Origin: Celoporthe dispersa
Taxonomy: Eukaryota > Ascomycota > Sordariomycetes > Diaporthales > Cryphonectriaceae
Length of the DNA stretch: 64,000 nucleotides
Direction of reading: 5' to 3'
Assembly: GCA_016584495.1 (NCBI GenBank)
Contig: WAID01000009.1
Location: 3,038,001 to 3,102,000 of the forward strand
In this document: in pieces, positions 21,549 through 33,069 of the stretch
How positions within the stretch are numbered: the first letter of the stretch is position 1
Layout of the letters: each line of letters opens with the position of its first letter
Notes under the pieces: generated by a model
The model's database searches: none
Seen by the model: the letters and a program-made list of their open reading frames with translations, nothing else
Told to the model about the DNA's origin: nothing
Translations under genes and position numbers: made by a program

Positions 21549-22613
21549 ATGTCGAACGCCAGCTTCAACCAAGCCGCCTCGGCCATGGAGAGCATCCTCA
21601 AGGACGTTGAGTCTCCCGAGTGGCAGCAGTTCCTCATCAAGACGATGAAGACCGTCTCCCAGCCCCTAGCCAGCAACATGCTCTCCAAGATCGGCCTCGA
21701 CGGGTCCACCCGCGAGCCGTTCAAGCTGCTGGACCACGGCTGCGGGCTGGGCGTCGTCTCGCCGGTGCTGAAGGAGACCATCCCCAGAGAGGTGATGCAG
21801 AGAAGCAGTGTGCTCTGTGGAGACACCAGCGAGGCGCTCGTGGATGCTATCAGGAAGAGGATCGAGAGGGAGGGCTGGGTCAACACCGAGGCGAGGGTCT
21901 TGGACGCGCAGGTCCGTTCTCTAGCCTTGGGTGGATGAATGCGCTGTGCTGACCTGGGCAGGACTCCGGCCTCCCTTCTGGGGCTTTCACGCACGTCGTC
22001 TCCAATATTTGTTTCCACCTCATACCAGACTCTCAGGCTGCTCTGAAAGGTAACCTGGCGCCGTCCAGCCCAGTCCTTTTCTCCCGCTGTCTTTCCCGTT
22101 CTCACTTTCACCGCCCTGCTAACTCCTCCCACAGACAGCATCCGCCTCCTCGCGCCAGGCGGGACCTTCGCCGTCACAACCTGGCACTCCGCCAACCCCT
22201 CCTGGTCCGTCTACGTGCGCGACGCCTTCGACTCCTTCCCGGCCGAACTCCTCCCAGAGGACTACAAATTCCACATCTCCATGAACATGTCATCCTGGGG
22301 CCACTGGGACAACGTGGACTGGCTGAGGGACACGCTCTCGGACCCGGCCATCTGCCAGCTGGAAGACGTGCACGTCGAGGTGTTTGCGCACAACGCCTGG
22401 ATGGAGAACGTGGACGAGTTCATGAGGGGGCATGCGAAGATGTTGGACCTCACGGCGGGCTTGGTGCTGAACGAGGAGAGCGTGGCCAAGCTGGGCGGGA
22501 TGGAGGGAATCCGGGGGCGGGTGAGGGGGCACCTCGAGGAGAGGTTTGGGACAAAGGGGTGGACGATGACGGGGCTGAGTATCCTGGCCTGGGCAAGGAA
22601 GCCATCCCGATGA
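21549..22613 (+). CDS. SAM-dependent methyltransferase (class I)
   Basis: Exons 21549-21911, 21962-22049 and 22135-22613 give 309 residues. Motif I of class I methyltransferases, which binds S-adenosylmethionine, is LLDHGCGLGVVSP (about residue 60). Further motifs are VLCGDTS (motif II region) and, across exon 2, FTHVVSNICFHLIPD, followed by RLLAPGGTFAVTTWH, the usual strand order of the fold. Many fungal proteins of this type act on small molecules; substrate unknown. An upstream ATG at 21471 is in the same frame and would add 26 residues rich in Arg, Ser and Leu without acids. That form would look mitochondrially targeted. The shorter start is chosen because it begins the compact, conserved-looking part. 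Confidence 0.85.
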
Positions 22614-25600
22614 GGCGAGCGATTAGAAGGTCCCAGCGCCGGAGGAAAAGGAGGAGGAGGGAGCATGATCAGGACAGGCCTGGCAGGGCTGTGGTCGATA
22701 GCAGACAATGGCTCTCCGTTGCAACTGAGAAAGGGGATCTTGTCAACAGCGTGTCTCCGAACAAACCTGTCATTTGCTGCTAGGCAGAGGGACGTTCCAG
22801 AGAGTATCGTCAAGATCGAGTACTTTTGGCATGAGTCTCGCGCATTGGACCCAAGACAGATTGGGCAGCCATATGAGACGGCCCGAATGTACACGAATAC
22901 AAGACAGAAGAGGATGAGGTCGTCAATCTTGAACGAGTTCTTCCGGCCACCCATCTAGCTCGGAAGACGGAGCTTTGAGGTCGAGGACACAACGGGACGT
23001 GACTGTCCCCCCTCCTCCCCCTCCCTTATCCTTCTCTCTCTCCCGGCACGGGTTCATATTGCAAGAGGCGAGATCGGCCCTGCGGCCAGATATTATCCGC
23101 CTTTTTGTTAGCGAATTTCCCAAACAGGAAATAGCTAGACAGAAATCTCTATCATCTCCCTCTCATTCTCCCTCTCTCTTTCTCTGTAGGGCACGTCCTG
23201 CAGCTTTAGCAGCAGTCACTATGGCCATAACGCGCAGATGGGGATGTGTGGATGGGTGTGCTGGCGATCTCGCCGACTGGACCGAGAAAGGGGGGGGTTT
23301 GGTGCGTTGGTGGGGTGAGCAAAGAGCTGCCGACATGCACGACCCGCGCCCATCAAAGTCCCCGTGTCAGATGCTGCAAGGTACTGCATCATGTATGCGC
23401 CCTTTTTCCCTTTTTTCCTTTTTTTTTCTTCTTCTCCTTCTCTTCCCCTCCCCTTCTTCTTTAGTTTCTAGCAGGGGGGCACAGCATGATTGCATTCTGC
23501 GGCTTTTCCCACATCTGCATGCAGATCTGGCAGTCTGCATGTCTTTCTTGGCTACAACCTTCCGAGTGCTCGGGTCCGAGCACCCAAGCATAGGCGTGAC
23601 AGCTAAGGTGACATGGCTCCAGATAGGCAGGCTCACTGGAGATTGTAACAATGATCACCTGATAGACCAGTGGAGAAAGAAAGAGAGAAGAAGGGGGGGG
23701 GGGAGCAAAAGTATCCCTGGGCAGGTGGTAGTCACGATACGTGTTGTTGATAGCAGGAAAATGAGGATACATGACCATTGATTAGCCACTGGAGAGTCAT
23801 TGACGGAGAAGACTGAAAAGAGGCATTACTTGGCCAGTACCAACCAGCAGTGCTACAGGTATAGCCTGTGATGAGGATCGTCGGGCCGCGGCTGTCAGGC
23901 CTGTTCGACTGGAGGGAACATTGAAGATCTATCTCCAGCGGGCAAATCGATCACAGTGATTTGAATTTGGGACAAATTAGACGAATGGGCGAATGGGTGT
24001 GTACGGACGAGAGAGAGACAGACGCATGGTGGGGGGGGCCGGAGGGGGCTCTTCCTCCTACCAAGACTTCTAGACCGGCTTCTGGAAGATCTGTCGAGGC
24101 GGGGTGGGCAAGGAGGTCGCAAATTGTGATGCCGTATATTGTGCCGAGGCCTCGGTTTCTCTTCTGCCCGAGTTGGGGACCCTGCCGTCCTTTTCTCCCC
24201 TCGTGTGTGAACAACGCGCAATCCAGGGAAAAAAAGAAAGAAAAAAAAAAAGAGAGAAATCCTGGAGGAGGAACAGATAAAAAGACGGAGGACCAGGGCG
24301 TCCCTGCATCCGGGGCGGGATTTAACGGGAAACGGGTTAGCGCCGGCGGGTGCTGGCTTTTTGAAACGCTGGGAAGGACATGCATATCGTGAACGCTCAA
24401 TGCTATAATGTCTTGCGTACCATGTACTATAGGAGTAAGTACCGCCATCCACAGCGAGGGTGGGGTACAAGAGAGCAATCAATTAATGTGCATAGGGCAC
24501 CACAGCGTAACCAGATAGCTATGCTATGCGCGCTACAAGACAAGGCCAGGACACCGGCGAGGAACATGAGGTCAGGTTTCTTTTTGGGAGGGGGCACCTG
24601 GTCATGATATCACGCTGGTTTCGCAAGTATGAGGCCATGACTAAAAGGATCCGACGCAGATAAGCATCCTTTTTCCTATCGTGGGCGACAGGAACCGCAC
24701 ATGCTTAAATAGTATGTGCTGTGAACACTAAGAGATCCTCTGGGTGGGACATGGCGCCGGTCTTGTCCTACACATGGCAGCGGAGTGCAGTCCAGCTGGT
24801 CGGTTCCTTGGCGGCTTGCTGATGAGTGAATAAAATACCTAGGCCCAAAGATAGGCAAGCCTAGGGGGGCCAGTGAGGCACCGGCACTGCCCAGCATCCA
24901 CAGCGAGAATGTGGGCGTAGGAGAAGGCCGAAGAATCATCTGAAGAAGAAGAAAAAAGAAGAAAAGAAAAACCTTGGACCCTGCAATTCCCGCGTCGGAA
25001 TCCCTCTCAAACGATTCCGCACAAGGACAAGGTAGGCTGCTTAGCTGGTGGGCTGCCGGTGGTTCAACTGGTACGGTAGCAGGTACCTGTGCAAGCTGTG
25101 TTAGGCGCCAAGTCCCTGGGTGAGCCCACATGCTGATCCCTTGAAAGTCGATTTGAGCCCAAAAAGTATGCACTCCAAGGCACCGCAAGAACTGTGGTAC
25201 CGGGGCAGTCCCCTGTGCCTCAGCGACAGGCTAGACCTGAACAGGTAGCACTAGGCCCGCAGCCGTGGGAAAGGGAAGGTGCACCTGCATCTCTCTCAAA
25301 GGAAAAGCGGGAAAGAAGGAGGACAGGATAGGAGGAGGAGGAGAAGGAGGGGGGGGGGCGGCAAGTCCTAGGGAAGGAGCATTACACGCCCACCACCCAC
25401 ACAGCCCTGGTCCAACCTGACCAGACAAACCAAGTAGAGTGGAAGGTCCAAGGACGAGACGGACGCGCACACTCTCTCTTCCTTTCAACAGCCTCCTCCT
25501 CCTGTGTTTTGTCTCTCATCAGACGGCGAGACTCACCCCGCACGCGCGGCTACACAGCTACCATCCTCCCATTCCCACCAAACGCCAACCACAGCCCGCG

Positions 25601-26781
25601 GGCAGCAAGCGCCCGATAACAACAAAGGCCCTGTCGACCTCGTCGTCGAGCGTCGGCGCAATAACCAGTCCAGCGGGTCTTTTCCCCCACCTGATCTGGA
25701 AGCATCCAGATCCTTTCCGGCATTTCAGAGGGAATCCCATCCAGAGACGAGAGAGGCAGCGCAGCGCAGCGCAGCCCGGACAGGCGGCAGAGAGGCCAAG
25801 TTTGACCTCCACCACGGCCTGTTTCAAGTCTGCCCAACACCCCCAATCCTCCCCTCCAAACGTCATCCTTCTCACCTCAGACCCGCGAAGACCGACAATC
25901 ACACGATCACTCCCGCTGCGGCCGAGCAGAGAGAGATACTACATTCTTGTCGGGTCGGCCCTCCATCGACAGAGGAAGAGATATAGACAGACAGGAAGGA
26001 GGTCAGCCACAAGGCTCGAGCGCGGTCGTACAGCACCCGCCCACCGCGGCCACACAAGAGAAGGGGTTCCACTGCGACGCGGCGCTACTCCGGCCCCCAT
26101 TGTTGCGGCGCTCTGAAAGACACTCCCAGGGCCAAAGGGGAGAGGAAGCACAGCAGAGCAGAGGCCACCTCCCCAGGTCGTCCAGTCGCCTCCCGCCTGC
26201 TCCGGATTCCTCTTGGTGGTCTCGCCACGCTTTTGGCTCCTGGATCCTTCCACTACAGGATTTCTTCACCAGTTCAGATCAGCCTCGCATGCCGGGAGCT
26301 CCCACCAAAAACTTTCGAATCCGACCTGGCGAGGCCCTGCTCCACTCCTCCTCGTCTCCCTCAGTCGATTTATCGCCGCCGCCGCCGCGACTGAGTCAGC
26401 TTTAGACTTTGGACCCCGCGTCGCTACCTGCCGTTGCTCACACGCTGCGGCCCGAATTTCCCAAGTCTCGCTGGCTGGCTGGCCTTCCTTCGACTTCACC
26501 CCTTTCGCTCTCTCCCGTACCAGCCGCCTCTCGTTCCTTCGCTCCTCGCCGCCAGACACACCCTCTCGTGACACGATTTCGACCGCCATCAGGTCGACAT
26601 TTGTCACACACCCCTCGTGACCTTTTTGCCGCCCTTCCGCTGCTCTCCTTGTTCGATTGCGACCCTCCCGCCCCCCTACGGATCCTAGATTTCCTCTCCC
26701 CCCCCCCCCTGGGTTCCAACATCGGACCACCCGTCTCGACACCATCAACTCTGATCAGTCACGTTCATGGAGTAGGTTGTA
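22614..26781. other. Long intergenic region; right 1.3 kb is the cdc24 leader/promoter
   Basis: Between 22614 and about 25430 I see no coding gene; ORFs cross C/T or A/G tracts (near 23020, 23400-23460, 24225-24260, 25300-25360). From about 25440 to 26780 the DNA is C-rich and stop-poor in several frames, as expected for a long fungal leader and promoter. A 135-residue ORF at 26213-26620 is Ser/Arg/Pro-rich and unconvincing. A two-codon upstream ORF sits at 26767-26775. Confidence 0.5.
26767..26775 (+). promoter_or_regulatory. Minimal upstream ORF before cdc24
   Basis: ATG GAG TAG: a start codon, one codon, then stop, ending 6 nt before the cdc24 ATG at 26782. It could reduce initiation at the main start. 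Its effect depends on where transcription begins, which the sequence does not show. Confidence 0.5.
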
Positions 26782-29700
26782 ATGGCATCACATGCTCCTC
26801 TACTAAGAACAAACACGGCTCCCGTCTTTCAGCATTCGACTGACGGTGTAGCGAGGCTAGCCAACATGAGCATGAGCAGCGCGCCAAGGGCAAGCCAGCT
26901 CTCCGGTTCGACGGTCTACGCATCCAATACTAGCCTCACCTCCCTCTCGAATGCGAGCACCATCATTTCTCCGCCCCCGGGAGGCCAGGTAGTTGCTACC
27001 AACAATATCATCAACCAGAAGGCAGATGCGTCCCGCTCGCTGTACCAGATATGTGTCGCCCTGAAGCAGCGACTGCGCCTCGTCCCGGGCTTCGAGGCCT
27101 ACATGGCCCAGCTTGAGGAGAGGGAAAAGCAGGCTGGAGATGCCGGCGGGCCTGTCGAAGGGCTGTGGGACCTGCTGAGGGCCGGACTGCCGCTGCTGGC
27201 CATCTACAATGCGTGCGATCCCGACGACCGCCTCGACGTCGGCAACGTGCCAAATGAGAGCAAGCGCGCAAAGATGGCGATCGGCAAGTTCGTGCAAGGA
27301 TGTTCACAGCAACTGAAGATACCGTCTCAGGACATGTTCATCATCTCGGATCTGCTCGGCACTGACACCACGGGATTTGTCAAGGTGAGCTCCCATGCCT
27401 GGGGCGCGGGGCACATGCCTACAGCCTGGCTCGCTGTCCCCAGACAGAGGCGATAATATCCCAGCTGCTAATACCGCTGCAGGTAACGATCGTCATTAAC
27501 TATGTGCTTGATATCGCACAGCAGAGAGGTCTCTTGAAGCAGCCGCAGACCCCTTCTCCCGAGGAGGGTTTGGCGTCAGCTAATGGCGATTCGCAAATGA
27601 GCTATCGCGATCGCATCATCCGCGAACTCGTCGACACCGAGCGAAAATATGTCCAGGACCTGGAGAACCTACACGATCTCAAGAAGACGCTGGAACAGAG
27701 GGGGGCCATCAATGGCGATATTGCGCATCAAATCTTCTTGAACATCAACGCCATCCTAGATCTCCAGCGTCGATTCCTGATCCGGGTAGAGACAACAAAC
27801 TCAATGCCTCAGAATAGACAGGAGTGGGGTAACCCGTTTGTCGGCTATGAAGAGCAGTTCACCAACACTTACCAGCCCTTCATTGCCAATCAGCGCAAGG
27901 CCGCCCAGACGGCAAGCCAAAACTTCGACAAGATTCAGACTGTGGAGCACCCCGTGGCTTGTGACTACAACACCCTGGATGGTTTCTTGCTGAAGCCCAT
28001 GCAGAGACTGGTCAAGTATCCTTTGCTGCTCAAGGTTTGTGACACTCTCATGTTTCCTTTGTCTATCTCCTCTTCTTGCTGACGGGCGGTGATCTGGTGC
28101 TGACCTTGCAAAAGGACCTCCTCAAGAAGAGTGAGGACGAGGACACGAAGAGGGATCTGGCCGCCGGAATCGAAGCTGCTGAGCGTGTTCTGAAGAAGGC
28201 AAACGAAGCTGTGGATAGGGACCTCCTGGACGAGGCACTGGACGACCTGGTCGCTCGTGTTGACGATTGGAAGAACCACCGCGTCGCTCACTTCGGACAA
28301 CTCCTCCTCCACGGTGTCTACACCGTCATCACCGGCAAGACGGAACAAGAACGGGATTATGAGATCTACCTGTTCGAATACATACTGCTGTGCTGCAAGG
28401 AACTCACGCCCAACAAGAGCAAGGACAAGAAGGACAAGACGCGGTCGACGGGTCCCAAGGTGAGGACCAGGAACGCCAAGCTCCAGCTCAAGGGGAGGAT
28501 CTTTATGACGAACGTCACCGAAGTGTTGAGCTTTTCAAAACCAGGTGAGTGACGCCGCCAACGTATCCCGCTTGCCACACGTCGTTTTGATCTACCCTGT
28601 GGGCGAGCCGTGACCTGACCTTCGCAGGCTCGTATACGGTGCAAATCTGGTGGAAGGGCGATCCCGGCGTTGAGAACTTCGTCATCAAATTTCAGAATGA
28701 GGAGATGATGAAGAAATGGGCGAACCACCTGGACACTCAGCGCAAGGATAACGCGCCGCAGAGCGCCACGACTCCCTGATCAGCCGACAGCAAACTTCAG
28801 GTGGATGGAAGCGCAGCCCGACATGGTGAACCCATACGCGGAGCACGATGATGAAGAAGAAGACTACACCCCCCTCCGGCCTCGTATGCCGCCATGCCGG
28901 GTACGATGCCGAGAAACGGCTCGAGCTCAAGCCTACGACAGAGATCAGCAACAGGGGAGAGTGCTACATCTCTGGCAAGCATGGTCCGCCGGCAACCCCC
29001 AACGAGTTTCCCGATGCCGCAACAGACGCAGCCACTGTCGTTGCAGACAGCAGACCAGCCGTCTCCTGGAACCCGCGTTGCGGACTCGTATTTCTCTCCG
29101 GTAGGCGAATCACCTGCTTCATCGAGGACTAGCACGACGTCCAACTTCTTCGGCCAGAACGCAGGCTACGTTCTACCTAACGCCGGATACCCGCCATCTG
29201 GGTGGGCTGAGGACAGCAACCGATACACGGCTCCGGCGATGCCTCGTGCGCCCTCGCGAGATGGACCCTCCCCGGTAAACGCGTACGGAATGGTGAATGG
29301 CCAGCGTAACCCCCGCGGGCCTTCGTTGCCAGCAATGTCTTCGTTGCAATCACTCGCGCAGCAACAACGAAGTAGGTCCTATTCAACTCCTGATATCAAT
29401 GGGCAGCCTCAGCCACAGCAGCAACCCGTGAGGAGAACCGAACGAGGCGGCAGTCAAGGCGTTCCCGCTGTGCCGGGCATCCCCGCGCATCTGCAGTCAA
29501 CATATGATGGCGGCATTCCGAGGGGCCAGACGGGCAGTCCCCGGCAAGATCTTCCAATTCGCACTAACACCCAGAGTCCAGGCGTCCAGAGGGATCGCCA
29601 AGGCTACGGCGGCCAGATGGGCCAGTTCCCTGCCCAGCCTATCAACCGCCAGCACACTCCTGTCTCCAGCGGCCAGCAGGGCATGGTGCCGGCACCGCTC

Positions 29701-30105
29701 AACATCGACCCATCGAGGGTAGTCCCGGCGGGCTTAAACACAGCCGGTGCTGTCCAGACGTCTAACCCTCTTGCGAGCCCCAACGAAACGCCATTCCACC
29801 GCTCCCAGCTGAAGGTCAAGGTAAACTGCGACAGTGGCAACTATGTGACTCTGGTTGCAGCCTTCAACATCTCCTACCAGAGCCTCACGGATCGCATCGA
29901 CACCAAGCTCCAGCGCTTTACCAACTCCCGCATCGCTAATGGCAATCTGGTGTTGCGCTACCGCGATGAGGACGGCGACTTCGTGAAGATCGAGAGTGAC
30001 GAGGACATCCAGATCGCATTTTCAGACTGGCGAGAGAACATCCGAGGCATGTACAGCGGCGGCATGGGAGAGATAGAGCTCTTCTGCGTGGGTGACACCG
30101 CTTAG
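26782..30105 (+). CDS. cdc24: Cdc24, Rho/Cdc42 guanine-nucleotide exchange factor (two frame jumps)
   Basis: Exons 26782-27384, 27483-28034, 28115-28544 and 28628-30105, about 1020 residues. Cdc24 activates Cdc42 at the plasma membrane and sets cell polarity and hyphal growth. Order: Ser-rich N-terminus; calponin-homology-like CDC24 domain (about 85-220, LYQICVALKQRLRLVPGFEAY); RhoGEF/DH domain (about 240-420, RIIRELVDTERKYVQDLENL); PH domain (about 450-590); Pro/Gln-rich linker; C-terminal PB1 domain (last 85 or so residues, YRDEDGDFVKIESDEDIQIAF) that binds Bem1-type scaffolds. In exon 4 the conserved frame is lost at a CCC run followed by an in-frame TGA (28774-28779) and regained at a C6 run (28869-28874). 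The stretch between (NFRWMEAQPDMVNPYAEHD) is read one base off. Dropping one C, then adding one C, makes the gene continuous. No GT donor lies between the break and the TGA, so splicing is not the answer. Confidence 0.92.
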
Positions 30106-33069
30106 TCGGACGGCGACACGACCGTTGAATCCATGCCACCGCTGCTGCCTCAATCGATAGTGTCTGGCAACGCTCCGTAGTGGGAGCCCGAGACTCGGGA
30201 GTCTTGCCAGCCAGCCCAGCCCTCGTGTTCACGTTTGAGCAAGAGCTTGGCTTGGCGGGCAAATGATGGCACCGACGACAACAGTCTAATGCCGCCGGCC
30301 GTGGCTCTCCAGTCCACCGGACGACAATCTCCACCGGCGGGGCGTTTGGGTTCTCAGCGACAATCTACATCGGACTCGATCTTCAATACGGAAATACCAC
30401 CAACGCTACTGTCAATATCGAAACACATTCCTCTTCGAAGGCGTGGTTGTCGTCACCCTGGCTGGTGGCGCTAGACGACGCACTTATTTCAAGGTTGTAT
30501 CAAGAGGCCTCTCTTCGTGTACGGAGGGCCACAACTCATATATATACCCCAATTTTCTCTTTTCTTTTCTCTTTCCTCTTAGCATTCAAAGGGCGCATAG
30601 GATTCAGGATGGTCAGAACGACATATCGATACCGATCGCGACCGACGACTCTGCATCTTCAGCCGCATCGCGTGACTACGGACCCATCAGAGAGCCATGG
30701 ACCGGAGGCGGGCAGTATTTTTCTTATCTCACACTCGAAACCGATCCATCCGCCTATACCGCTCTCATGTCTACTCCGGTGGCTGTTGGCCTCCTGCAAC
30801 AACCGCAGTCCTCATCATTAGCATGGGCTCATCACACGGCGTCTGCTTGGTGCTCTCGACCAGAGTCGACCGTATCATTTCGACACTCCGCACGCCAAGA
30901 CCAGGATTGGTGTCGCGCGCGGGGAGCGTCTTTCATTTTTCATGATGGTTGATGATCATTCATATTTCTATGGGCTTCTGGTTTCTTGGATGGAATGAAG
31001 ATATCTAGCGGCTGTTCTGTTTCGATACCACGCTCCTTATACCCCCCCCCCATTCGCGACTCCTGGGAATACCCACCCTCGATTCTTTCCTTTAGATAGA
31101 TATCCCTCGACGCGGCTTAATTAGCTTTCTGATATTTCGATTCTCACTCGGGTGGCACTGTGGATTTGGGTGGGTTGGAAAATGCCAATCCGGGCGGCAG
31201 AAGTATGGTCGGTTTGCGTTGGCGAGCGGCCAATACACACGAGGCCTGGCTGGGGCTCCGGGGCGTGCAGTCCGTGGGAGCGAATCCTGCATCGAAGAGC
31301 AGCGTTATGGGCACCACGATGTTGGAGGCAGCGGCGGTCTGGCTCTCACATACCCTCTCTTTCTTCCGACTTCTCCCCCTTTTCCAGACTCTACTGCAAT
31401 CATCATCATCATCATCATGGGGACGAGTTTGCAAAGCATGAGAACGCACGGGATCCGGCGCTAGTGCTAAATTGGCTGCGGCGCAATTGAAATTGATATT
31501 CTCCATTCTGCACAGTCCACCGGCCTGGAGGGCTTTGGCATAGAATAAGTAGATTGGCACGGAGGCAGTGTCAACGAGGGAAGTTAGGTAGCTGATAATT
31601 GTCCCGCAGCCCCGAGTCCTCTCAGCTTGTATCGGCGGTGATGGTGATTATTGCACTTGTGATACGGTCTCTTTTCTACTCCTGCAACTCCCACCTTCGC
31701 CTTCAGAAGTGCCTACGAGCACAGCAGACAAACGGTCCTCAGCGCGTCTCTGTGGTGGGTGTTGTAGTCACTTTCTCATCCTAGCACCCGGCGACGGAGC
31801 TTCTAGAATGCTTCTTTTCTTCCTTTTGTTTCCTTTTTTTTTTTTTCCCGACTACGCCAAGCCGTCCAGACATCCTTGTGCGATAACACAAGGGCGGGCA
31901 GGTCATTGCAGGAATAATATGCTCGCCTGTAAATCATTGGAGAGCATGTTTTTCTTACTACTGCGCGTCAATGTTATGCGCGCGCAGGGATCGGGTCATT
32001 GTTGTACCTCTGAGGCGTGTATGCCAGCCTGCCAGCCGTCTCAAGTCAGCCCCCCGGATGTGTCCTGCGCACCCCAAGTAAACAATATGATATGAGGTTG
32101 AAGAAGAAAAAGGAAGTGGTCTGGTACTTCTATTGACACTGCTCTGGAAGGAAAAAGACATTTACCTAGCACTGCTGTCTTCTTTTGGTTGTTTTTTTTC
32201 TTCTTCTTCTTTTCCCCTTCTTCTTCTTAGCAGCCCAGTCAAACCGACGCCCAGGGATATGGACGGCTTCGAGGACCAACAACAGCCCACCACAAGTGAT
32301 TGCCACCGTAAAAGCGCCGAGGACGAATTAGTAGGCACGTAGGTTCCCATGTAGGCTAACAAACATGTCTTGTCTCAACGGTGGCCCCCATCGAGATCTA
32401 CAGTAGCAAGGTAGACAGGCACTGCTCTCCCCCGGGGATTCCCAGGTTCCCCGCATCTTATCCTCACTCGAACATCCTGGATGCATGGCAGCGTGGCACG
32501 TCTTCCTCGTGAGATACCGACGGGTTGATCCTGCGCGTGATCTAGACAGAAGCGGTCAGGTGGGGGGGGGGGGAAGAAGTTTAAGTAACTGCATGATTAC
32601 TCCGCCGTCGCTACAGTATATTCCTGGTTATTACCAAGAGTATATTCTCCACCCCTCCGTCGGATATTTGGAGCTCTTCTAGCCTGGGGAAAAAAAACCT
32701 GGGGTAAGATAAAATAGTGGAGATAGGTTACAGAAGGTGGGTTGGAGGAGGAGAAGGGCCGTTGGATGGTTGCTTGCAGCTTATCTACATTAAAAAAGAA
32801 GACTGTGGCGTGGACAGGAGACTGGCGGCTTCTTTCTTTCTCATGTGTCTATTTAACTACGAAGGACCAGGACTTTCACCCCTCCACTGAGCTGAACAAA
32901 AGAAGAAAAAGATCCCGCCCGGCCAGGACGGGAGAATACCAACATCTTCTTGTCGTTAACCCGGTAGTAAGTCTCTACTTGGATGTGAAGCAGACGGTCA
33001 AAGGAAAAAGAAAAGAAGGAGAAAAAAAAACAGAAAGAGAAAAGAAAAGAAAAAAAAGGAACCAGAACA
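30106..33069. other. Intergenic, no gene seen
   Basis: cdc24 3' flank, then about 2.5 kb without a convincing gene. Simple tracts include an ATC repeat (31401-31418), pyrimidine runs near 31820-31845 and 32190-32230, and an A/G-rich stretch (33000-33060) just before the transporter start, where its leader must lie. Confidence 0.5.

Noticed and set aside
23895..25188. Several 140-195-residue ORFs on both strands
   Set aside because: They cross poly-T or A/G tracts (long Phe or Lys/Glu runs) and resemble no protein.
26213..26620. 135-residue ORF upstream of cdc24
   Set aside because: Ser/Arg/Pro-rich translation of a pyrimidine-rich leader; no domain, no splice link to cdc24.
28774..28779. 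TGA read-through or selenocysteine, or programmed frameshifting, in cdc24
   Set aside because: Reading through TGA would stay in the wrong frame, fungi of this group are not known to use selenocysteine, and the same one-base pattern occurs at unrelated homopolymers in other genes.
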